Positions 48,670 to 59,683 of a stretch of 64,000 bases of DNA are shown here, in pieces. The DNA comes from Hippophae tibetana. Taxonomy: Eukaryota; Streptophyta; Magnoliopsida; Rosales; Elaeagnaceae. Location: positions 38,862,001 to 38,926,000 of the forward strand of contig CM072801.1 in assembly GCA_037013495.1 (NCBI GenBank), in the 5' to 3' direction. The first letter of the stretch is position 1. Each line of letters begins with the position of its first letter. The translations under genes were made by a program, and so were the position numbers. The notes beneath the pieces were generated by a model. The model ran no database searches, was not told the origin of the DNA, and worked only from the letters and a program-made list of their open reading frames with translations.

Positions 48670-50608
48670 CCTCTAATAGATAGGTGCCATCTCATTGTGT
48701 TGTAATTTGTTCTTGTTCTTTTGGGTTCCAATTTGATCTTCTTAACCCATTTGTAAGTAATTTACTCACTCTTAATCCTTTGAGTTACTATGTTGTTCGC
48801 CTAAAGGTTCCGCTTCATTTTGTATGAAAGCTTTGGTTGCAGAAAATATGGTATCTATCTTCATATCTTCATTTTTTTGAATTTTACATTTAAAAAAACT
48901 TTGTCCATTAAATATTCTGTGTTTCCATTAGACACAAATCACAAAAAAAGTTAGATATTTGTATACCATGTCTTGTGTTTTCTTTTAATTTTGTTGTCAT
49001 TATTTTGTCTTTCGATTTCATTTCCTTTCTTTCTTTCAATTCTTTGTACCTTTTTCTTGTGTCATGTTTTCTATGTTCAATCTGTTTTTGTTATTGTAAG
49101 AATCAATAGAGATACTACAGTTCATAGTTTCAAGAAAAACTTTGTTATTAATATCGATAGCAATATTAAACTGTTGTACCTTTTAATTCGTGCATCAAAA
49201 TGACTATTGTACTATTTAAAATCGTAGCTCTTTCGATACCTAAAAAGACAATAAAAGAATAGTTTAGTTATCAGCATTTTTTTAACCAAAATTACTTTGT
49301 TCACACTACTCGCTTACCTCTAATAGATAGGTGGCATCTCATTGCGTTGTTTTCTGTTCTTGTTCTTTTGGGTTAAAATTTAATCATCTTAACACTATTC
49401 TAAGCAATTTAATCATTTTTAATCCTTTGAGTTCCTACATTGTCTGCCTAAAGTTTTGGATCATTTGGTATCAAAGCCTTTGTTGCTGAAAATATGTTAT
49501 CTATCTTCTAATATTTAATTTTTTGAATTTTACATTAAAAAAAACTTTATCCATTGAATTTTATGTGTTTTCATAAGACAAAAATCACAAAGAAAGATAG
49601 ATATTTGTATACCTAGTCTTGTGTTTTCTTATAATTTTGTTGTCATTATTTTGTCTTTCAATTTAATTTCCTTGTTTTCTTTAAATTCTTTGTACCTTTT
49701 TATTGTTTTATGTTTTCCGTTTCAACCTATTTTTTCTTTTGATGGAAACAATAGAGCTACTGTAGTTCGTAGTTTCAAGTAAAACTAGGTTATTAATATG
49801 GGTGGCAACTTTAAACTATTGTAACTTTTAAATCGTGCATCGAAATAACTATTATAATGCATCAAATCGTAGCTCTTTCGATTCCAAAAAACACACTGAA
49901 ACAATAGTTTAGTTATCGGCATTTTTTACGCCAATATTACTTTGTTCACGCCACTTGCCGACCTCTAATAGATAGGTGCCATCTCATTGTGTTGTAATTT
50001 GTTCTTGTTCTTTTGGGTTCCAATTTGATCTTCTTAACCCATTTCTAAGCAATTTACTCATTCTTAATCCTTTGAGTTACTATGTTGTTCGCCTAAAGGT
50101 TCCGCTTCATTTTGTATGAAAGCTATGGTTGCAGAAAATATGGTATCTATCTTCATATATTCATTTTTTTGAATTTTACATTTAAAAAAACTTTGTCCAT
50201 TAAATATTCTGTGTTTCCATTAGACACAAATCACAAAAAAAGTTAGATATTTGTATACCATGTCTTGTGTTTTCTTTTAATTTTGTTGTCATTATTTTGT
50301 CTTTCGATTTCATTTCCTTTCTTTCTTTAAATTCTTTGTACCTTTTTCTTGTGTCATGTTTTCTATGTTCAATCTGTTTTTGTTATTGTAAGAAACAATA
50401 GAGATACTACAGTTCATAGTTTCAAGAAAAACTTGGTTATTAATATCGATAGCAATATTAAACTGTTGTAACTTTTAATTCGTGCATCAAAATGACTATT
50501 GTACTATTTAAAACCGTAGCTCTTTCGATACCTAAAAAGACAATAAAAGAATAGTTTAGTTATCAGCATTTTTTTAACCAAAATTACTTTGGTCACACTA
50601 CTTGCTTA
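48670..50608 (+). repeat. Transition block B-A-B before the trimers
   Basis: Unit 48670 (B) is of the CATTTGTAAGTAATTTACTC sub-family seen at 12535 and 13826. Unit 49317 (A) has CTACTCGCTTACC just before it, CTAATATTTAATTTTTTG as at 20920, and CTTATAATTTTG as at 46735, so it is a mosaic. Unit 49962 (B) is ordinary except for GAAAGCTATGGTTG. A private C (TTGTACCTTTTAATTC) sits near 49178. Confidence 0.8.
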
Positions 50609-52558
50609 CCTCTAATAGATAGGTGGTATGTCGTTGCGTTGTTTTCTGTTCTTGTTCTTTTGGGTTAAAATTTAATCATCTTAACACTATTCTAAGCAAT
50701 TTAATCATTTTTAATCCTTTGAGTTCCTACATTGTCTGCCTAAAGTTTTGCATCATTTGGTATCAAAGCCTTTGTTGCTGAAAATATGTTATCTATCTTC
50801 TTATATTTATTTTTTGAATTTTACATTAAAAAAACTTTATCCATTGAATTTTATGTGTTTTCATAAGACAAAAATCACAAAGAAAGATTGATATTTGTAT
50901 ACCAAGTATTGTGTTTTCTTACAATTTTGTTGTCATTATTTTTTCTTTCGATTTAATTTCCTTGTTTTGTTTAAATTCTTTGTACGTTTTTCTTGTTTTA
51001 TGTTTTCTGTTTCAAACTATTTTTTCTTTTGAAAGAAACAATAGAGCTACTGAAGTTCGTAGTTTCAATTAAAACTAAGTTATTAATATGGGTGCCAACT
51101 TTAAACTGTTGTAACTTTTAATTCGTGCATCGAAATGACTATTATAATGCATCAAATCGTGGCTCTTTCGATTCCAAAAAACACATTGAAAGAATAGTTT
51201 AGTTATCGGCATTTTTTTACCCCAATATTACTTTGTTCATGCAACTTGCCGACCTCTAATAGATAGGTGCCATCTCATTGTGTTGTAATTTGTTCTTGTT
51301 CTTTTGGGTTCCAATTTGATCATCTTAACCCTTTTCTAAGCAATTTACTCATTCTTAATCCTTTGAGTTACTATGTTGTTCGCCTAAAGGTTCCGCTTCA
51401 TTTGGTATCAAAGACTTTGTTGCTGAAAATATGTTATCTATCTTCTTATATTTATTTTTTGAATTTTACATTTAAAAAAACTTTGTCCATTGAATTTTAT
51501 GTGGGTTCATAAGACGCAAATCACAAAAAAAGATAGATATTTGTATACCAAGTCTTGTGTTTTCTAACAATTTTGTAGCCATTATTTTGTGTTTCGACTT
51601 AATTTCCAAGTTTTATTTAAATACTTTGTACCTTTTTCTTGTTTTATGTTTTCTGTGTGCATTTATTTTTGCTTTTGAAAGAAACAATAGAGCTACTGCA
51701 TTTCTTAGTTTCAAGAAAAACTAGGTTATTAATATCGGTGGCAATATTAAACTATTGTAACTTTTAATTCGTGAATCAAAATGACAATTGTACTGTATCA
51801 AATCGTAGCTATTTCGATTCCAAAAAACACACTGAAAGAATAGTTTAGTTATGGGCATTTTTTTACCCCAATATTAATTTGTTTACGCTACTTGCCGACC
51901 TCTAATAGATAGGTGCCATCTCATTGCGTTGTAATCTGTTGTTATTGTTTTGGGTTCCAATTTGATCTTCTTAACCCATTTCGAAGCAATTTACTCATTC
52001 TTAATCCTTTGAGATACTGTGTTGTTTGCCTAAAGGTTCCGCTTCATTTTGTATCAAAGCCTTGGTTGCTGAATATATGTTATCTATCTTCATATATTCA
52101 TTTTTTGAATTTTACATTTAAAAAAAAATTGTCCATTGAATTTTTTGTGTTTTTATTAGACACAAATCACAAAGACAGATAGATATTTGTATACCATGTC
52201 TTGTGTTTTCTTTTAATTTTGTTGTCATTATTTTGTTGTCATTATTTTGTCTTTCGATTTCATTTCCTTTCTTTCTTTAAATTCTTTGTACCTTTTTCTT
52301 GTGTCATGTTTTCTATGTTCAATCTGTTTTTGTTATTGTAAGAAACAATAGAGATACTACAGTTCATAGTTTCAAGAAAAACTTGGTTATTAATATCGAT
52401 AGCAATATTAAACTGTTGTAACTTTTAATTCGTGCATCAAAATGACTATTGTACTATTTAAAACCGTAGCTCTTTCGATACCTAAAAAGACAATAAAAGA
52501 ATAGTTTAGTTATCAGCATTTTTTTAACCAAAATTACTTTGGTCACACTACTTGCTTA
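50609..52558 (+). repeat. A-C-B trimer HOR (1950 bp), copy 1
   Basis: Units 50609 (A), 51253 (C) and 51899 (B, 660 bp). The A unit has GAAAGATTGATATTTG, CTGAAGTTCGTAG, GTTTCAATTAAAAC and ACTAAGTTATT. The C unit has GTGGGTTCATAAG, AAATACTTTG and GTGTGCATTTATT, and its tail TTAATATCGGTGGCAATATTAA is B-like in its arms. The B unit carries a 14-bp tandem duplication. The TTTGGTCACACTACTTG variant precedes this copy and copy 2. Confidence 0.9.
52221..52248 (+). repeat. 14-bp tandem duplication inside a B unit
   Basis: GTTGTCATTATTTT occurs twice in direct succession, which explains the 660-bp length of the unit at 51899. The same duplication is at 54171-54198 and 56121-56148, once per trimer, and nowhere else that I saw. 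It dates to before the trimer was tripled. Confidence 0.92.
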
Positions 52559-54508
52559 CCTCTAATAGATAGGTGGTATGTCGTTGCGTTGTTTTCTGTT
52601 CTTGTTCTTTTGGGTTAAAATTTAATCATCTTAACACTATTCTAAGCAATTTAATCATTTTTAATCCTTTGAGTTCCTACATTGTCTGCCTAAAGTTTTG
52701 CATCATTTGGTATCAAAGCCTTTGTTGCTGAAAATATGTTATCTATCTTCTTATATTTATTTTTTGAATTTTACATTAAAAAAACTTTATCCATTGAATT
52801 TTATGTGTTTTCATAAGACAAAAATCACAAAGAAAGATTGATATTTGTATACCAAGTATTGTGTTTTCTTACAATTTTGTTGTCATTATTTTTTCTTTCG
52901 ATTTAATTTCCTTGTTTTGTTTAAATTCTTTGTACGTTTTTCTTGTTTTATGTTTTCTGTTTCAAACTATTTTTTCTTTTGAAAGAAACAATAGAGCTAC
53001 TGAAGTTCGTAGTTTCAATTAAAACTAAGTTATTAATATGGGTGCCAACTTTAAACTGTTGTAACTTTTAATTCGTGCATCGAAATGACTATTATAATGC
53101 ATCAAATCGTGGCTCTTTCGATTCCAAAAAACACATTGAAAGAATAGTTTAGTTATCGGCATTTTTTTACCCCAATATTACTTTGTTCATGCAACTTGCC
53201 GACCTCTAATAGATAGGTGCCATCTCATTGTGTTGTAATTTGTTCTTGTTCTTTTGGGTTCCAATTTGATCATCTTAACCCTTTTCTAAGCAATTTACTC
53301 ATTCTTAATCCTTTGAGTTACTATGTTGTTCGCCTAAAGGTTCCGCTTCATTTGGTATCAAAGACTTTGTTGCTGAAAATATGTTATCTATCTTCTTATA
53401 TTTATTTTTTGAATTTTACATTTAAAAAAACTTTGTCCATTGAATTTTATGTGGGTTCATAAGACGCAAATCACAAAAAAAGATAGATATTTGTATACCA
53501 AGTCTTGTGTTTTCTAACAATTTTGTAGCCATTATTTTGTGTTTCGACTTAATTTCCAAGTTTTATTTAAATACTTTGTACCTTTTTCTTGTTTTATGTT
53601 TTCTGTGTGCATTTATTTTTGCTTTTGAAAGAAACAATAGAGCTACTGCATTTCTTAGTTTCAAGAAAAACTAGGTTATTAATATCGGTGGCAATATTAA
53701 ACTATTGTAACTTTTAATTCGTGAATCAAAATGACAATTGTACTGTATCAAATCGTAGCTATTTCGATTCCAAAAAACACACTGAAAGAATAGTTTAGTT
53801 ATGGGCATTTTTTTACCCCAATATTAATTTGTTTACGCTACTTGCCGACCTCTAATAGATAGGTGCCATCTCATTGCGTTGTAATCTGTTGTTATTGTTT
53901 TGGGTTCCAATTTGATCTTCTTAACCCATTTCGAAGCAATTTACTCATTCTTAATCCTTTGAGATACTGTGTTGTTTGCCTAAAGGTTCCGCTTCATTTT
54001 GTATCAAAGCCTTGGTTGCTGAATATATGTTATCTATCTTCATATATTCATTTTTTGAATTTTACATTTAAAAAAAAATTGTCCATTGAATTTTTTGTGT
54101 TTTTATTAGACACAAATCACAAAGACAGATAGATATTTGTATACCATGTCTTGTGTTTTCTTTTAATTTTGTTGTCATTATTTTGTTGTCATTATTTTGT
54201 CTTTCGATTTCATTTCCTCACTTTGTTTAAATTCTTTGTACGTTTTTCTTGTGTCATGTTTTCTATGTTCAATCTGTTTTTGTTATTGTAAGAAACAATA
54301 GAGATACTACAAATCATAGTTTCAAGAAAAACTTGGTTATTAATATCGATAGCAATATTAAACTGTTGTAACTTTTAATTCGTGCATCAAAATGACTATT
54401 GTACTATTTAAAATCGTAGCTCTTTCGATACCTAAAAAGACAATAAAAGAATAGTTTCGTTATCAGCATTTTTTTAACCAAAATTACTTTGTTCACACTA
54501 CTTGCTTA
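52559..54508 (+). repeat. A-C-B trimer HOR (1950 bp), copy 2
   Basis: Same order and period as copy 1. The B unit (53849) changes after its 14-bp duplication. It reads CATTTCCTCACTTTGTTTAAA and TACGTTTTTC where copy 1 reads CATTTCCTTTCTTTC, and continues with CTACAAATCATAG and GTTTCGTTATCAGC. The CCTCACTTTG form is also that of the 22212 and 24150 trimers. Confidence 0.9.
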
Positions 54509-56458
54509 CCTCTAATAGATAGGTGGCATCTCATTGCGTTGTTTTCTGTTCTTGTTCTTTTGGGTTAGAATTTAATCATCTTAACACTATTCTAAGCAAT
54601 TTAATCATTTTTAATCCTTTGAGTTCCTACATTGTCTGCCTAAAGTTTTGCATCATTTGGTATCAAAGCCTTTGTTGCTGAAAATATGTTATCTATCTTC
54701 TTATATTTATTTTTTGAATTTTACATTAAAAAAACTTTATCCATTGAATTTTATGTGTTTTCATAAGACAAAAATCACAAAGAAAGATTGATATTTGTAT
54801 ACCAAGTATTGTGTTTTCTTACAATTTTGTTGTCATTATTTTTTCTTTCGATTTAATTTCCTTGTTTTGTTTAAATTCTTTGTACGTTTTTCTTGTTTTA
54901 TGTTTTCTGTTTCAAACTATTTTTTCTTTTGAAAGAAACAATAGAGCTACTGAAGTTCGTAGTTTCAATTAAAACTAAGTTATTAATATGGGTGCCAACT
55001 TTAAACTGTTGTAACTTTTAATTCGTGCATCGAAATGACTATTATAATGCATCAAATCGTGGCTCTTTCGATTCCAAAAAACACATTGAAAGAATAGTTT
55101 AGTTATCGGCATTTTTTTACCCCAATATTACTTTGTTCATGCAACTTGCCGACCTCTAATAGATAGGTGCCATCTCATTGTGTTGTAATTTGTTCTTGTT
55201 CTTTTGGGTTCCAATTTGATCATCTTAACCCTTTTCTAAGCAATTTACTCATTCTTAATCCTTTGAGTTACTATGTTGTTCGCCTAAAGGTTCCGCTTCA
55301 TTTGGTATCAAAGACTTTGTTGCTGAAAATATGTTATCTATCTTCTTATATTTATTTTTTGAATTTTACATTTAAAAAAACTTTGTCCATTGAATTTTAT
55401 GTGGGTTCATAAAACGCAAATCACAAAAAAAGATAGATATTTGTATACCAAGTCTTGTGTTTTCTAACAATTTTGTAGCCATTATTTTGTGTTTCGACTT
55501 AATTTCCAAGTTTTATTTAAATACTTTGTACCTTTTTCTTGTTTTATGTTTTCTGTGTGCATTTATTTTTGCTTTTGAAAGAAACAATAGAGCTACTGCA
55601 TTTCTTAGTTTCAAGAAAAACTAGGTTATTAATATCGGTGGCAATATTAAACTATTGTAACTTTTAATTCGTGAATCAAAATGACAATTGTACTGTATCA
55701 AATCGTAGCTATTTCGATTCCAAAAAACACACTGAAAGAATAGTTTAGTTATGGGCATTTTTTTACCCCAATATTAATTTGTTTACGCTACTTGCCGACC
55801 TCTAATAGATAGGTGCCATCTCATTGCGTTGTAATCTGTTGTTATTGTTTTGGGTTCCAATTTGATCTTCTTAACCCATTTCGAAGCAATTTACTCATTC
55901 TTAATCCTTTGAGATACTGTGTTGTTTGCCTAAAGGTTCCGCTTCATTTTGTATCAAAGCCTTGGTTGCTGAATATATGTTATCTATCTTCATATATTCA
56001 TTTTTTGAATTTTACATTTAAAAAAAAATTGTCCATTGAATTTTTTGTGTTTTTATTAGACACAAATCACAAAGACAGATAGATATTTGTATACCATGTC
56101 TTGTGTTTTCTTTTAATTTTGTTGTCATTATTTTGTTGTCATTATTTTGTCTTTCGATTTCATTTCCTCACTTTGTTTAAATTCTTTGTACGTTTTTCTT
56201 GTGTCATGTTTTCTATGTTCAATCTGTTTTTGTTATTGTAAGAAACAATAGAGATACTACAAATCATAGTTTCAAGAAAAACTTGGTTATTAATATCGAT
56301 AGCAATATTAAACTGTTGTAACTTTTAATTCGTGCATCAAAATGACTATTGTACTATTTAAAATCGTAGCTCTTTCGATACCTAAAAAGACAATAAAAGA
56401 ATAGTTTCGTTATCAGCATTTTTTTAACCAAAATTACTTTGTTCACACTACTTGCTTA
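54509..56458 (+). repeat. A-C-B trimer HOR (1950 bp), copy 3
   Basis: Units 54509 (A, with GGGTTAGAATTTAATC), 55153 (C) and 55799 (B). It matches copy 2 from the B unit onward. One private difference is CATAAAACGCAAATC (about 55409) where the other copies have CATAAGACGC. The next A unit (56459) still has GGGTTAGAATTTAATC and returns to the dimer type at about 56.65 kb. Confidence 0.9.
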
Positions 56459-59400
56459 CCTCTAATAGATAGGTGGCATCTCATTGCGTTGTTTTCTGTT
56501 CTTGTTCTTTTGGGTTAGAATTTAATCATCTTAACACTATTCTAAGCAATTTAATCATTTTTAATCCTTTGAGTTCCTACATTGTCTGCCTAAAGTTTTG
56601 CATCATTTGGTATCAAAGCCTTTGTTGCTGAAAATATGTTATCTATCTTCTTATATTTAATTTTTTGAATTTTACATTAAAAAAAACTTTATCCACTGAA
56701 TTTTTGTGTTTTCATAAGACATAAATCACAAAGAAAGATAGATATTTGTATACCAAGTCTTGTGTTTTCTTACAATTTTGTTGTCATTATTTTGTCTTTC
56801 GATTTAATTTCCTTGTTTTCTTTAAATTCTTTGTACCTTTTTCTTGTTTTATGTTTTCTGTTTCAACCTATTTTTTCTTTTGATGGAAACAATAGAGCTA
56901 CTGTAGTTCGTAGTTTCAAGTAAAACTAGGTTATTAATATGGGTGGCAACTTTAAACTGTTGTAACTTTTAATTCGTGCATCGAAATAAGTATTATAATG
57001 CATCAAATCGTAGCTCTTTCGATTCCAAAAAACACACTGAAACAATAGTTTAGTTATCGGCATTTTTTACGCCAATATTACTTTGTTCACGCCACTTGCC
57101 GACCTCTAATAGATAGGTGCCATCTCATTGTGTTGTAATTTGTTCTTGTTCTTTTGGGTTCCAATTTGATCTTCTTAACCCATTTGTAAGTAATTTACTC
57201 ACTCTTAATCCTTTGAGTTACTATGTTGTTCGCCTAAAGGTTCCGCTTCATTTTGTATGAAAGCTTTGGTTGCAGAAAATATGGTATCTATCTTCATATC
57301 TTCATTTTTTTGAATTTTACATTTAAAAAAACTTTGTCCATTAAATATTCTGTGTTTCCATTAGACACAAATCACAAAAAAAGTTAGATATTTGTATACC
57401 ATGTCTTGTGTTTTCTTTTAATTTTGTTGTCATTATTTTGTCTTTCGATTTCATTTCCTTTCTTTCTTTCAATTCTTTGTACCTTTTTCTTGTGTCATGT
57501 TTTCTATGTTCAATCTGTTTTTGTTATTGTAAGAATCAATAGAGATACTACAGTTCATAGTTTCAAGAAAAACTTGGTTATTAATATCGATAGCAATATT
57601 AAACTGTTGTAACTTTTAATTAGTGCATCAAAATGACTATTGTACTATTTAAAACCGTTGCTCTTTCGATACCTAAAAAGACAATAAAAGAATAGTTTAG
57701 TTATCAGCATTTTGTTAACCAAAATTACTTTGTTCACACTACTTGCTTACCTCTAATAGATAGGTGGTATGTCGTTGCGTTGTTTTCTGTTCTTGTTCTT
57801 TTGGGTTAAAATTTAATCATCTTAACACTATTCTAAGCAATTTAATCATTTTTAATCCTTTGAGTTCCTACATTGTCTGCCTAAAGTTTTGCATCATTTG
57901 GTATCAAAGCCTTTGTTGTTGAAAATATGTTATCTATCTTCTTATATTTAATTTTTTGAATTTTACATTAAAAAAAACTTTATCCATTGAATTTTTGTGT
58001 TTTCATAAGACAAAAATCACAAAGAAAGATAGATATTTGTATACCTAGTCTTGTGTTTTCTTACAATTTTGTTGTCATTATTTTGTATTTCGATTTAATT
58101 TCCTTGTTTTCTTTAAATTCTTTGTACCTTTTTATTGTTTTATGTTTTCTGTTTCAACCTATTTTTTCTTTTGATGGAAACAATAGAGCTACTGTAGTTC
58201 GTAGTTTCAAGTAAAACTAGGTTATTAATATGGGTGGCAACTTTAAACTGTTGTAACTTTTAATTCGTGCATCGAAATAACTATTATAATGCATCAAATC
58301 GTAGCTCTTTCGATTCCAAAAAACACACTGAAACAATAGTTTAGTTATGGGCATTTTTTACGCCAATATTACTTTGTTCACGCCACTTGCCGACCTCTAA
58401 TAGATAGGTGCCATCTCATTGTGTTGTAATTTGTTCTTGTTCTTTTGGGTTCCAATTTGATCTTCTTAACCCATTTCTAAGCAATTTACTCATTCTTAAT
58501 CCTTTGAGTTACTATGTTGTTCGCCTAAACGTTCCGCTTCATTTTGTATGAAAGCTTTGGTTGCAGAAAATATGGTATCTATCTTCATATATTCATTTTT
58601 TTGAATTTTACATTTAAAAAAACTTTGTCCATTAAATATTCTGTGTTTCCATTAGACACAAATCACAAAAAAAGTTAGATATTTGTATACCATGTCTTGT
58701 GTTTTCTTTTAATTTTGTTGTCATTATTTTGTCTTTCGATTTCATTTCCTTTCTTTCTTTAAATTCTTTGTACCTTTTTCTTGTGTCATGTTTTTTGTGT
58801 TCAGTCTTTTTTTTTATTGTATGACACAATAGAGATACTACAGTTCATAGTTTCAAGAAAAACATGGTTATTAATATCGATAGCAATATTAAACTGTTGT
58901 AACTTTTAATTCGTGCATGAAAATGACTATTGTACTATTTAAAATCGTAGCTCTTTCGATACCTAAAAAGACAATAAAAGAATAGTTTAGTTATCAGCAT
59001 TTTTTTAAGCAAAATTACTTTGTTCACACTATTTTCTTACCTCTAATAGATAGGTGGCATCTCATTGTGTTGTTTTCTGTTCTTGTTCTTTTGGGTTAAA
59101 ATTTAATCTTCTTAACTCTATTCTAAGCAATCTAATCATTTTTAATCCTTTGAGTTCCTACATTGTCTGCCTAAAGTTTTGCACCATTTGGTATCAAAGC
59201 CTTTGTTGCTGAAAATATGTTATCTATCTTCTTATATTTATTTTTTGAATTTTACATTAAAAAAAACTTTATCCATTGAATTTTATGTGTTTTTATAAGA
59301 CAAAAATCACAAAGAAAGATAGATATTTGTATACCTAGTCTTGTGTTTTCTTACAATTTTGTTGTCATTATTTTGTCTTTCAATTTAATTTCCTTGTTTT

Positions 59401-59683
59401 CTTTAAATTCTTTGTACCTTTTTATTGTTTTATGTTTTCTGTTTCAACCTATTTTTTCTTTTGATGGAAACAATAGAGCTACTGTAGTTCGTAGTTTCAA
59501 GTAAAACTAGGTTATTAATATGGGTGGCAACTTTAAACTGTTGTAACTTTTAATTCGTGCATCGAAATAACTATTATAATGCATCAAATCGTAGCTCTTT
59601 CGATTCCAAAAAACACATTGAAACAATAGTTTAGTTATGGGCATTTTTTACACCAATATTACTTTGTTCACGCCACTTGCCGA
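56459..59683 (+). repeat. A-B dimers repeating 13.2-15.8 kb
   Basis: Units 56459 (A), 57103 (B), 57750 (A), 58394 (B) and 59040 (A). Units 57103-58394 match 13826-15117 at an offset of 43,277 bp, with shared rare forms GTTGCTCTTTCG, TTGTATTTCG, TTATGGGCATTTTTTACGCC and GCCTAAACGTTCC. From about 58.79 to 59.2 kb the sequence carries many private changes. Confidence 0.85.
58785..59190 (+). repeat. Locally diverged stretch across a B-A junction
   Basis: Private variants cluster here: CATGTTTTTTGTG, TTCAGTCTTTTTTT, TTGTATGACACAATAG, AAACATGGTT, GTGCATGAAAATG, TTTTAAGCAAAATT, CACTATTTTCTTACC, CTTCTTAACTCTATTC, GCAATCTAATC and TTGCACCATTTGG. Flanking sequence on both sides is ordinary. The 17-bp landmark at 59040 remains intact. 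Confidence 0.75.
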
